The notes beneath the pieces were generated by a model. That model did no database searches and was not told the origin of the DNA. It was given only the letters and a program-made list of their open reading frames with translations. A DNA stretch of 64,000 bases from Azospirillum sp. TSH100 (lineage in GTDB: Bacteria; Pseudomonadota; Alphaproteobacteria; Azospirillales; Azospirillaceae), in NCBI RefSeq assembly GCF_004923295.1, contig NZ_CP039635.1:516501-580500 (forward strand), given 5' to 3'. This document shows positions 9,699-18,007 of this stretch, piece by piece; position 1 is the first letter of the stretch; each line of letters starts with the position of its first letter. The translations under genes were made by a program, and so were the position numbers.

Positions 9699-10203
9699 GA
9701 TGTGGCCGAAACCCTGGCTGTGGCGACATTTGCGGACGGAAAGGCGCGGACGCCGCCCGGGCGGTCCGTCATGGCGTACCGCCGGTGCTGCCTGTTCTGA
9801 AGCATGGATCACGGCGGCAAGGTCAGGCAGGCGCCCGCTGACCGACTCTGCGCCAACGAATTACGGAAAGACATGCGACATTCCAGCCCATCAAGAAATA
9901 ATCTGAGAGTTTACAAAGATAATATCTGATTATCGGTTCATAGAAATGAATTATCGTCATGCATCTCTAAGTCATTGCCATGTATATTCCATCCTTTTAT
10001 GTTTGCGCCACCCCCGAGGCAGTGATATTTATTGAAGCCGATCTAAACAGTCCACCGACTGATCGGCATGTCATCGGACTGCCATATCCGCATTCCCGGC
10101 GATCACGCGCCAAGCGCCCGATTGATCCGACGGGACGTTGTTCACGCAGGTCCCAACAGGGCCATTGGCCCGCGACTGCCGGCTCCCAGAGCGGAGAAGG
10201 ACA
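9699..10203. promoter_or_regulatory. AT-rich divergent control region between fdhD and hypA
   Basis: About 500 bp without a convincing gene, clearly more AT-rich between 9880 and 10040 than its surroundings, as expected of divergent promoters. Two features stand out. Near 10032-10045, TTGAA-N4-ATCTA matches 8 of 10 fixed positions of the FNR/Anr box. At 10036-10066 a nested hairpin has an outer GCCGAT/ATCGGC stem and an inner CAGTC/GACTG stem with a 4-base loop. No confident -35/-10 pair is assigned. Confidence 0.4.
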
Positions 10204-10545
10204 ATGCATGAGCTGTCACTGTGCGAACGGTTGCTGGAATTGCTGCAGGAGGAGTCGCAACGGCACGCCTTCCGTCGGGTCACGCGGATCAAGATGGCGG
10301 TGGGTCGGTTTGCTTGTGTCGATCCGGAGGCTCTTCGCTTCGCCTTCGACGTGATCAGGCGCGATACACTGGCCGACGGAGCGATGGTAGACATCGACCA
10401 GCCGCCCGGCTTGGTCTGGTGTGAGGATTGCGCCTGCGAAAGGGAGGTCCCGACGCGGCTCGCTCCTTGCCCAGCCTGCGGCAGCCTCCGCCTGTCCCCT
10501 CGCGGTGGGGACGAGTTAACGCTGGTCGAACTGGAAGTGGCGTGA
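10204..10545 (+). CDS. hypA: hydrogenase nickel incorporation protein HypA
   Basis: Nickel metallochaperone (113 residues) that works with HypB to load Ni into the hydrogenase large subunit. Seen: the N-terminal MHELSLCERLL, whose Met1-His2-Glu3 start forms the nickel site, and the zinc site CEDC ... CPAC near residues 73-95. The start at 10204 is fixed by the MHE motif and by GGAGAAGG just upstream; a longer frame from 10138 is rejected. First gene of a small hypA-hypC-hupE cluster. Confidence 0.93.
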   Translation: MHELSLCERLLELLQEESQRHAFRRVTRIKMAVGRFACVDPEALRFAFDVIRRDTLADGAMVDIDQPPGLVWCEDCACEREVPTRLAPCPACGSLRLSPRGGDELTLVELEVA

Positions 10546-10568
10546 CCGCCGCAATAAGGAGCCCTGCC

Positions 10569-10850
10569 ATGTGCCTTGGAGTGCCGGCCAGGATCATCAC
10601 TATCGCCGATGCCGGACGGATGCTCGCCGTTGCCGAGATCCTGGGCGAAAGTCGGGAGGTCAACCTTTCCTGCATCGCCGAACCGGGCAGCCCCCTTTCC
10701 AACGAGATCGGGCAGTGGGTCCTGGTCCATATGGGCTTCGCACTTTCCCGCGTCGAGGAAGCCGACGCACAGGTCACCCTCGACCTGCTTCGCCAAGTCG
10801 ACGAGGCGGAGGCCGGGAGAGGGCACCTGAAAGCCTCTCTGCTCGCCTAA
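10569..10850 (+). CDS. hypC: hydrogenase maturation chaperone HypC/HupF
   Basis: HypC/HupF/HybG family chaperone (93 residues) that partners HypD in building the Fe(CN)2CO ligand set and escorts it to the large subunit. Seen: the defining N-terminus MCLGVPARI with the essential Cys2, and the mid-region VLVHMGFALSRVEEADA. An AAGGAG site lies 9 bases upstream of the ATG. No hypB, hypD, hypE or hypF is present in the window, so these must be elsewhere. Confidence 0.93.
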   Translation: MCLGVPARIITIADAGRMLAVAEILGESREVNLSCIAEPGSPLSNEIGQWVLVHMGFALSRVEEADAQVTLDLLRQVDEAEAGRGHLKASLLA

Positions 10851-10893
10851 CCGGGGCGACACGGCCGGCCAAACCCCTGAGGAGATCATTCAG

Positions 10894-11439
10894 ATGAACA
10901 GGTTCCTATCCGCCGGCCTTGCCGGAATTCTCACGGCGACGCTGGCTCTGCCAGTCGCTGCCCATCCTGGCCATGCCGGGGACGCGATGTTCCTGCAGGG
11001 ACTCCTCCACCCGCTGACTGGAATCGACCATCTGTTGACGATGCTGGCGGTCGGCGTTTGGGCGGCACAGAATGGCGGCCGTGCGATCTGGCTGCTGCCG
11101 ACGGCTTTCATCGCTATGCTGTCCAGCGGTGCTGTGCTCGGCATGGCCGGGATCGAGTTGCCGGCCGTCGAGGCCGGGACTGCCGCCTCGATTGTCGTTC
11201 TCGGGCTACTGGTTCTGCTGAACAAGCGCGTGCCGGTGGCTGCTGCCACGATCCTGGTCGGAGCTTTTGCCGTCCTGCATGGGCATGCGCACGGCACGGA
11301 GATGCCGCAGACAGCAGACCCGCTTTTTTATGGCCTGGGCTTCGTTCTATCCACCGTGATGCTACACGGTATCGGGATCGCCATCGGCTTGGCTCGCCTT
11401 ATCCCCTTTCGGCCGCACGCATTCCGTATGTTTCGGTGA
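10894..11439 (+). CDS. hupE: HupE/UreJ family nickel permease, 3' end altered by an IS
   Basis: Membrane protein (181 residues) of the HupE/UreJ family, thought to take up nickel for hydrogenase or urease. Seen: a cleavable-looking signal sequence (residues 1-23), the HPGHAG metal-binding start, the HPLTGIDHLLTMLAVG helix signature, a His-rich loop (HGHAHGTE) and further membrane helices. The normal hydrophobic C-terminal helix is cut short: after GIAIGLARL the frame reads a polar tail (IPFRPHAFRMFR) and stops. The IS3 remnant begins about here, so the last helix was probably lost to that insertion. Function may be reduced. Confidence 0.82.
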   Translation: MNRFLSAGLAGILTATLALPVAAHPGHAGDAMFLQGLLHPLTGIDHLLTMLAVGVWAAQNGGRAIWLLPTAFIAMLSSGAVLGMAGIELPAVEAGTAASIVVLGLLVLLNKRVPVAAATILVGAFAVLHGHAHGTEMPQTADPLFYGLGFVLSTVMLHGIGIAIGLARLIPFRPHAFRMFR

Positions 11440-12425
11440 CTGCAGTCGACGGCACTATCAAGTCGCTGCCGCTGGAACGGTTCAGTCCGCCGGTCGAGCA
11501 TGAATCCGCGGATCGTAGCTCGGCCTGTTCGGGCGTGATGTAGCCGATGGCCGAGTGGGTGCGCTGGCGATTGTAGTAGGTTTCGATGTAGGCGAACACC
11601 TCCCGGCGGGTCTGGTCGCGGGTTTCGAACCGAGTACGGTGGACCAACTCGACCTTGAGGGTGTGGAAGAAGCTCTCCATGGGAGCATTATCATAGCAGC
11701 AGCCCTTGCGCGACATGGATTGCCGCATGCAGGCCGCCTGCAGCAGGTCGCGGTAGTCCCGGGAGGCATACTGACTTCCTTGATCGGAATGCTGGATGAG
11801 GCCTACGGCTGGCCTTTGGCGCTGGATGGCCATGACCAGGGCCGAAGTGGCGAGTTCGGCGCGCATATGGTCGCGCATCGCCCATCCAACGATCTCTTCC
11901 GGGTCGCCAAGTCGAGGATAGCCGCCAGATACAGCCAAACTTCGCCGGTGGGAAGATAGGTGATGTCGGCAAGCCAGACCCGGTTGGGCTGGGCCACCCG
12001 GAAGGCTTGGCACAGCAGATCGGGAGCAACCGGCAGGCCATGGCGGCTGCCGGTCGTGACGGGCCGGAACCGGCGTGCGGCCACGCCCCGGATACCGTCC
12101 CGGCGCATCAGATGCGCCACTCGGCCCCGGCTGGCGGTGCCGCTCTCTGCACGAAGGGCGGCATGCACGCGCGGGCTGCCATAGCAACCATGGCGATGAC
12201 CATGGATGCGTCGGACCTCGGCCAGAAGCTGCCGGTTGTGGCAGCAGCCCGACTACTTTCCGGACGCCTACGCCAAGCGTAGTAACCACTGGCGGACACC
12301 CCGAGCACCATGCACATGAGCCGGGCCGGGAACTCGTCCGTGAACGACCGCCTCGTCTTCATCATCAGACACCTTCCCGCTCCACGCGGAGCTTAGCTGA
12401 GGTGTCCACTGAACCGGGGACGAAG
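11440..12425 (-). mobile_element. decayed IS3-family insertion sequence
   Basis: IS3-type remnant of roughly 1 kb; its boundaries are approximate. Seen: a related pair of end sequences in inverted orientation sharing CGGTTCAGT (11478-11486, and its complement ACTGAACCG at about 12411-12419), and transposase coding on the minus strand between them. Almost all of orfA is missing and the orfB reading frame is broken more than once, so it cannot move on its own. It lies between hupE and the genomic island. Confidence 0.75.
11471..12365 (-). pseudogene. IS3-family transposase (orfA/orfB) fragment, frameshifted
   Basis: Remnant of the DDE (rve) transposase. Near 12365 the peptide starts MMKTRRSFTDEF, an orfA-like start, and passes straight into orfB-type sequence (LGVSASGYYAWRRRPES), so nearly all of orfA is deleted. 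The frame then changes near 12240 (continuing as HAALRAESG) and again near 11900, where 2 extra bases after the LATRK codons shift into IVGWAMRDHM. The C-terminal DDE region is recognisable: SDQGSQYAS, then CCYDNAPMESFF with the catalytic Glu, and THSAIGYITPEQAE. At least two frameshifts plus the deletion make it inactive. Confidence 0.85.
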
Positions 12426-12628
12426 ATCGGAAGAGATGCGACGGACCAAATCATACCGTCCACCTAGTACGCGAAGAAAGCGGTTCTTGGCGTTCGCAGC
12501 CATGGACACACAACCTTTCGTCATGTCCAGAGCGGCAGCGCCCAAGGCGGTAAACCGTCACCGGCTACGTGTCCGATTTCCCGCCCATTCGGGCTCATAT
12601 CTGATAAGCTATTGAATTTCCTAGAGAG

Positions 12629-12649
12629 AGGTTGGTTGGGGGACTAGGA
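12629..12649 (+). repeat. left attachment site (attL) of the genomic island
   Basis: The 20 bases GGTTGGTTGGGGGACTAGGA plus the preceding A are identical to 63343-63363, which is the 3' end (CCA tail, acceptor stem, start of the T arm) of the tRNA-Gln gene on the minus strand. Similarity extends a little outward (ATTTCCTAG versus ATTTCTAG). A duplicated tRNA 3' end facing an integrase is the standard signature of tyrosine-recombinase integration, so this marks the distal end of an island of about 50.7 kb. Confidence 0.92.
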
Positions 12650-13097
12650 CCCCCAACCGACATCTCCTGAAACCCTTGCCAGCCTTGGCCCGCAACGGTT
12701 TCGACACCGACCGACGGCACAGAGATGGCACAGTCGGATGGCACATTCAAGGTGGCGGATCGATGGGCGGAGAAACCCGCACGCCACTGAGAACTAGGAG
12801 AGGAAGTTTTATCAACACGCCTGGCCCGTCACTGTAGCGGCTGGTGATGGATGAGCGGTTCACTGCGTCCCCTTGTTGAAAGGATATGCTGCCCGTGATG
12901 CAGTTCGACGGCTCAGGAAATGGCATACCAAGATATGTCTCCGACCAGATATTGCACTCCTGATTGCAGGGTTTAGTGGATTCGCCGTCGCTACCTCGGT
13001 AGACTCCCCAAAACGAAGTGGGTAGGGGGAGTCGCGTGGGCCAGGAAGCGTACAATTGCGGCTGCTCCGCTGCTGCCCAGTGGGCGGAGGTGAGGAG
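12650..13097. other. island left-end non-coding region with candidate integrase arm sites
   Basis: About 450 bp without a supportable gene. It holds repeated TGGCACA-type motifs at about 12716-12747 (GATGGCACAGT at 12724-12734), which recur just inside the right end of the island at 63262-63284 and may be recombinase or excisionase arm sites. An 8-bp perfect inverted repeat, GACTCCCC/GGGGAGTC (13002-13033, 16-base loop), lies about 65 bases before the first defence gene and could be an operator or leader hairpin. No confident promoter was assigned. Confidence 0.5.
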
Positions 13098-16000
13098 ATG
13101 AGTGAACGGTTCTTTGAGCAGCCGATCCTGAATTCCCCTTACGAGCCGCCCCGGTTCCATCACGATCTCGACGCAGACGGTCAGCCGACGGACCGTCCCC
13201 CGGTCGCCGGCAGGCGCCGGTCGGAACTGATCACGCCGGTTCCGAAGCCGAAGAAGAAGAAAGGCAAGGCGGCGCCTGCCGATCAGGCCGGCTTCGTCTT
13301 CGCCGACCAGCAGGGTCTGACGACAGCGGAGGTCGAGTACAACCCGACTCCGATCATCAACGAGATCCGGCAGCACGTCGACTCCTGGCGCAACCTGCCC
13401 AATCCCACTGACTGGAAGGTGACTCCGGCGACGGCGAGGCTGCTCCAGCACTGGCGCCATCACGAGTTCAACGGGGTCCGTCCCTTCTTCTGCCAAGTCG
13501 AAGCGGTCGAGACGATCATCTGGCTAACCGAAGTCGCGCCGAGCAGTGCGCAGTACAAGAAGTTCTTGGAACACGTCGAGGGCGCGAACCTCCAGGCGAA
13601 CCCGGAACTGCTGCGCATGGCCATGAAGATGGCGACCGGCAGCGGCAAGACGACGGTCATGGCGATGCTGATCGCGTGGCAGACGGTGAACGCCGTCCGC
13701 CATCCCAACAGCAAGCGGTTCAGCAAGGGCTTCCTGATCGTCACCCCCGGCATCACCATCAAGGACCGCCTGCGCGTCCTCCAGCCGAACGACCCGGACA
13801 GCTACTACAAGAACCGGGAGCTGGTGCCGGCGGACATGCTGCCGGACATCGACAAGGCCAAGATCGTCATCACCAACTACCACGCCTTCAAGCTGCGCGA
13901 GCGCATGGAGGTGTCGAAGCTCGGCCGTGCCCTGCTGAAGGGACGCGACGGCGACCTGAACACCGCCGAGACGGAAGGGCAGATGCTTCAGCGCGTCATG
14001 CCCGATCTGATGGGCATGAAGAGCCTCGTCGTCCTGAACGACGAGGCGCACCACTGCTACCGCGAGCGGCCCGGTGTGGACGACGGGCTGACAGGCGACG
14101 AGAAGAAGGAAGCGGACAAGAACAACGAGGCCGCCCGCCTCTGGATCACCGGCATCGAGACGGTGAAGCGCCACCTGGGCGTCCGCGGTGTCTACGACCT
14201 GTCGGCGACCCCCTTCTTCCTGCGCGGCTCGGGCTACGCGGAAGGTACGCTGTTCCCCTGGACGGTCAGCGACTTCTCGCTGATGGACGCCATCGAGTGC
14301 GGCATCGTCAAGCTGCCCCGCGTCCCCGTCGCCGACAACCTGCCGACCGGAGAGATGCCGGTCTACCGGAACCTGTGGGAGCACATCGGCAAGAAGATGC
14401 CGAAGAAGGGGCGCGGCAAGGGCGGTGAACTGGATCCTCTCTCCCTGCGTTCCGAGCTTCAGACAGCGTTGCAAGCCCTCTACGGCCACTACACAAAGGT
14501 TTTCGACCTGTGGGAGGAGAAGGGCATCGGCGTGCCGCCGGTGTTCATCATCGTCTGCAACAACACGTCGTCGTCCAAGCTGGTCTACGAGTTCATCTCC
14601 GGCTGGACGCGGACGGACGAGAACGGCAACACCCAGTTCAACCAGGGCCGGCTGGAGCTGTTCCGGAACTACGACGACTACGGCAACCGCCTGCCGCGCA
14701 TGCGCACCCTGCTGATCGACAGCGAGCAACTGGAGTCCGACGAGGCGTTGGACACGGAGTTCCGCGCCGCCGCCGCCGAGGAGATCGACCAGTTCAAGCG
14801 TGAGTTGGTCCAGCGCGACGGCGCAGGAGCCGCCGACAAGCTGACCGACAAGGACCTGCTGCGCGAGGTGATGAACACGGTCGGCCGCAAGGGCCGACTG
14901 GGCGAGCAGGTCCGCTGCGTCGTGTCGGTGTCCATGCTGACCGAGGGCTGGGACACCAACACGGTCACCCACATCCTGGGCGTGCGCGCCTTCGGAACGC
15001 AGCTTCTCTGCGAACAGGTCGTTGGCCGGGCGCTGCGCCGCCAGTCCTACGAGCTGAACGACCAGGGCCTGTTCAACGCGGAGTACGCGGACGTCCTCGG
15101 CATCCCCTTCGACTTCACCGCCAAGCCGGTCGTCGCCAAGCCGGCCACACCGCGGGAGACGGTGCGCGTGCACGCGGTGAAGGAGCGGGCGGACCTGGAG
15201 ATCCTCTACCCGCGCGTCGAGGGCTACCGCGTCGAGCTGCCCAACGAGCGGCTGTCGGCGACCTTCTCCGAGAACTCGACCCTCTATCTGACGCCGGAAC
15301 TCGTCGGCCCCTGCTCTGTCCTGCTCGAGGGCATCGTTGGAGAGGGCGTGACGCTGAACGTCGACCACTTGGAGAAGGTCCGCCCCAGCACGATCGCCTA
15401 CAACCTCGCCAAGCACCTGCTGTTCAAGCACTTCCGCGATCCGGGGGAGGAGCCGAAGCTGCACCTCTTCGGCCCGCTGAAGCGCATCACCAAGCAGTGG
15501 CTGGACGCCGGCCACCTGAAGTGCGCCGGCGGCACCTTCCCGGCGCAGCTGATGTACCAGGAGATCGCCGACCAAGCGGCGGAGCGCATCTACCTCGCCT
15601 GCCAGGCCGGGCTGGAAGGGGAACGCCGCATCAAGGCGATCCTCGACCCCTACAACCCGACCGGCTCCACCCGCTTCGTCAACTTCACCACCAGCAAGGA
15701 ACTGCGGTGGGAGACCAGCGCGAAGCACTGCCACGTCAACCTCGTCATCTGCGACAGCGAGTGGGAGGTGGAGTTCGCCCGCGTCGCCGAGGAGCATCCC
15801 AGCGTCCTGGCTTACGTGAAGAACCAAGGCCTGGGGTTCGAGGTGCCGTACCGCGACGGCTCCACGCCGCGCAAGTACATCCCCGACTTCATCCTGCACG
15901 TCGACGACGGGCACCCCGATCCGCTCAACCTGATCATCGAGATCAAGGGCTACCGGCGCGGCGACGCCCAGCTCAAGGCCGAGACGATGAACAATCTCTG

Positions 16001-16127
16001 GGTTCCGGGCGTGAACAACCTTGGCCGCTACGGCCGCTGGGCTTTCGCCGAGTTCCACCACGTCTTCGAGATCGAGCAGCGCTTCGGCGAGCTGATCCAG
16101 TCATTCCTGCAGGACAAGGCCGCCTGA
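13098..16127 (+). CDS. type III-like restriction SF2 helicase-nuclease (Res)
   Basis: DEAD/DEAH helicase with a C-terminal nuclease (1009 residues), resembling the BPTD_3080 family of type III restriction subunits. Seen: Walker A ATGSGKTT near residue 180, DEAH (NDEAHHC) near 314, motif III SATPFF near 368, the helicase C-terminal QVVGRALRR near 645, and a PD-(D/E)xK-like site IPDFIL ... LIIEIKGYR at about 930-950. The ATG at 13098 follows GGAGG with normal spacing and is preferred to an upstream in-frame codon at 13056. Inferred role: ATP-driven DNA translocation and cleavage. It overlaps the next gene by one base (TGATG) and is the first gene of the defence superoperon. Confidence 0.88.
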   Translation: MSERFFEQPILNSPYEPPRFHHDLDADGQPTDRPPVAGRRRSELITPVPKPKKKKGKAAPADQAGFVFADQQGLTTAEVEYNPTPIINEIRQHVDSWRNLPNPTDWKVTPATARLLQHWRHHEFNGVRPFFCQVEAVETIIWLTEVAPSSAQYKKFLEHVEGANLQANPELLRMAMKMATGSGKTTVMAMLIAWQTVNAVRHPNSKRFSKGFLIVTPGITIKDRLRVLQPNDPDSYYKNRELVPADMLPDIDKAKIVITNYHAFKLRERMEVSKLGRALLKGRDGDLNTAETEGQMLQRVMPDLMGMKSLVVLNDEAHHCYRERPGVDDGLTGDEKKEADKNNEAARLWITGIETVKRHLGVRGVYDLSATPFFLRGSGYAEGTLFPWTVSDFSLMDAIECGIVKLPRVPVADNLPTGEMPVYRNLWEHIGKKMPKKGRGKGGELDPLSLRSELQTALQALYGHYTKVFDLWEEKGIGVPPVFIIVCNNTSSSKLVYEFISGWTRTDENGNTQFNQGRLELFRNYDDYGNRLPRMRTLLIDSEQLESDEALDTEFRAAAAEEIDQFKRELVQRDGAGAADKLTDKDLLREVMNTVGRKGRLGEQVRCVVSVSMLTEGWDTNTVTHILGVRAFGTQLLCEQVVGRALRRQSYELNDQGLFNAEYADVLGIPFDFTAKPVVAKPATPRETVRVHAVKERADLEILYPRVEGYRVELPNERLSATFSENSTLYLTPELVGPCSVLLEGIVGEGVTLNVDHLEKVRPSTIAYNLAKHLLFKHFRDPGEEPKLHLFGPLKRITKQWLDAGHLKCAGGTFPAQLMYQEIADQAAERIYLACQAGLEGERRIKAILDPYNPTGSTRFVNFTTSKELRWETSAKHCHVNLVICDSEWEVEFARVAEEHPSVLAYVKNQGLGFEVPYRDGSTPRKYIPDFILHVDDGHPDPLNLIIEIKGYRRGDAQLKAETMNNLWVPGVNNLGRYGRWAFAEFHHVFEIEQRFGELIQSFLQDKAA

Positions 16128-18007
16128 TGTTCGACTCCACCAAGGAAGACCTCCGGGACATCCTCCGTTCCGCCGAGGAGGGGCGCCTCCAACTGCCCGA
16201 GTTCCAGCGCGACTACGTCTGGGGCGACGCCGACGTGCGCAGCCTCGTCGCCTCCGTCGCCAAGGGCTTCCCCGTCGGGGCGCTTCTGACGCTCGAGACC
16301 GGCGGCGAGATCGAGTTCAAGCCACGCTTGCTCGCCGGCGTCCCGGCGAAGGATGTCCGGCCGGCGGAACTGCTCCTCGACGGGCAGCAGCGCATCACCT
16401 CCCTCTATCAGGCGACGCGGTCCATGCGGCCCGTCCGCACGCGGACGCCCAAGGGGACTGAGGTCGAGCGCTACTACTTCATCGACATCAAGAAGGCGGT
16501 CGCCGGCGGCGTGGACTTCGAGGAGGCCATCATCGGAGTGCCCGCCGACCGGGTCATCCGGCGCAACTTCGGCCGGGAGATCGTCTGCGACCTCTCCACC
16601 CCGCAGGGACAGTTCGAGGCCGACGCCTTTCCGCTGAATCTGGTCTTCGACAGCCGCAACTGGTTCTTCGATTGGCGCGACTATTGGCGGGCGCGCGGCC
16701 GCGACGTTGCTGATCTCGAACGGGATTTCGATCGCGGCGTGGTTGATCGCATCAGCCGCTACGAGATGCCGATCATCCGTCTCGACAAGCGCAACAGCCG
16801 CGAGGCCATCTGCCTCGTGTTCGAGAAGGTGAACGTCGGCGGCAAGAAGCTGGACGCCTTTGAGCTGGTCACCGCCATCTACGCCGCCAGCGGCGCCAAC
16901 CTGCGGGAGGACTGGGCGGCCCGCCGGGCCCGCATCATCGGCTCGCCGAACCGGCGTGACGTTCTCAGCCAGATCGCCAGCACCGACTTCCTCCAGGCCT
17001 GCACGCTGCTGCACACCCGCGAGCTGCGCCTCGCCCGCGCCGCCGAGCTGATGCGGGACAAGGGCAAGATCGAGGTCAAGGAACTGCCGCAGGTCAGCTG
17101 CAACCGCGACGCCTTGCTGGGCCTTCCGCTGCACGCCTACCAGAAGCACGCCGACGCGGTGGAGCAGGGCTTCGTCGAGGCCGGCAGCTTCCTGAACGAG
17201 CACAAGATCATCTGGCACAAGGATGTGCCCTATCCCACGCTGATCGTCGGGCTGGCCGCGACCTTCGCCATCCTCGGCCGCGCGGCGCAGACCGCGGCGG
17301 CGAAGGAGAAGCTGGCGCGCTGGTTCTGGTCGATCACGCTGGGCGAACTCTACGGGTCGAGCACGGAGTCGCGCCTCGCCCGTGACGTTCCGGAACTGGC
17401 CGAGTGGCTGTCCGGCGCCGGCCTGCACCCGCGGTCGGTGGACGAGGCGCTGTTCCAGCGCGACCGCCTGGGCTCGCTCCGCCAACGCATCTCCGCCGCC
17501 TACAAGGGGCTGCACGCGCTGCTGATGCGCTCCGGCTGCCGCGACTTCATCAACGGCCGGCCCACCGACCTGATGACCTTCTTCAACGACAAGATCGACA
17601 TCCACCACATCTTCCCGCAGGCCTGGTGCAAGAAGAAGGGCATCCCGCCCAACGTCTTCAACTCCATCGTCAACAAGACCCCGCTGTCCAAGGCGTCGAA
17701 CATCGCCATCGGCGGCGACGCGCCGTCCGTCTACCTGCGCCGCATCGAGCAGCGGCAGGGGTTGAGCCCCGAGGCGCTGGACGACATCCTGCGCAGCCAC
17801 CTGATCGAGCCGGCGCACCTGCGCAACGACGACTTCGAGGCCTTCTTCGCCGCGCGCATGGATGCGCTGGCCGGCGTCGTCGCCGGGGCGCTGGGCAAGG
17901 CGGTGGTTGACGAACACGGGGCCGATGAGGCCGAAGAGGAGGTCGCCGCCGAGGATACGGCTGAGGCCGGCGACACGGACAACACGGTTGAGCTGGAGAC
18001 TGCGTGA
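16127..18007 (+). CDS. DUF262/GmrSD-like protein with C-terminal HNH nuclease
   Basis: Protein of 626 residues with a DUF262 (ParB/Srx-like) N-terminal domain: LPEFQRDYVW near residue 24 and the hallmark DGQQRITSLYQ near 84. The C-terminal half ends in an HNH/DUF1524-type nuclease motif, DIHHIFPQAWCKKKG, followed by NSIVNKTPLS (about residues 490-515). This N-to-C order is that of GmrSD type IV enzymes, in which DUF262 uses nucleotides and HNH cuts DNA. Here it sits between a type III-like Res and a Mod with TGATG overlaps on both sides, so it probably belongs to that restriction complex. An acidic low-complexity tail (about the last 30 residues) is present. Confidence 0.85.
   Translation: MFDSTKEDLRDILRSAEEGRLQLPEFQRDYVWGDADVRSLVASVAKGFPVGALLTLETGGEIEFKPRLLAGVPAKDVRPAELLLDGQQRITSLYQATRSMRPVRTRTPKGTEVERYYFIDIKKAVAGGVDFEEAIIGVPADRVIRRNFGREIVCDLSTPQGQFEADAFPLNLVFDSRNWFFDWRDYWRARGRDVADLERDFDRGVVDRISRYEMPIIRLDKRNSREAICLVFEKVNVGGKKLDAFELVTAIYAASGANLREDWAARRARIIGSPNRRDVLSQIASTDFLQACTLLHTRELRLARAAELMRDKGKIEVKELPQVSCNRDALLGLPLHAYQKHADAVEQGFVEAGSFLNEHKIIWHKDVPYPTLIVGLAATFAILGRAAQTAAAKEKLARWFWSITLGELYGSSTESRLARDVPELAEWLSGAGLHPRSVDEALFQRDRLGSLRQRISAAYKGLHALLMRSGCRDFINGRPTDLMTFFNDKIDIHHIFPQAWCKKKGIPPNVFNSIVNKTPLSKASNIAIGGDAPSVYLRRIEQRQGLSPEALDDILRSHLIEPAHLRNDDFEAFFAARMDALAGVVAGALGKAVVDEHGADEAEEEVAAEDTAEAGDTDNTVELETA

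Noticed and set aside
10160..10185. Sigma-54 promoter (TGGC...TGC) upstream of hypA
   Set aside because: TGGCCC-N5-TGCCG departs from the -24/-12 consensus at several conserved positions and could occur by chance in GC-rich DNA.
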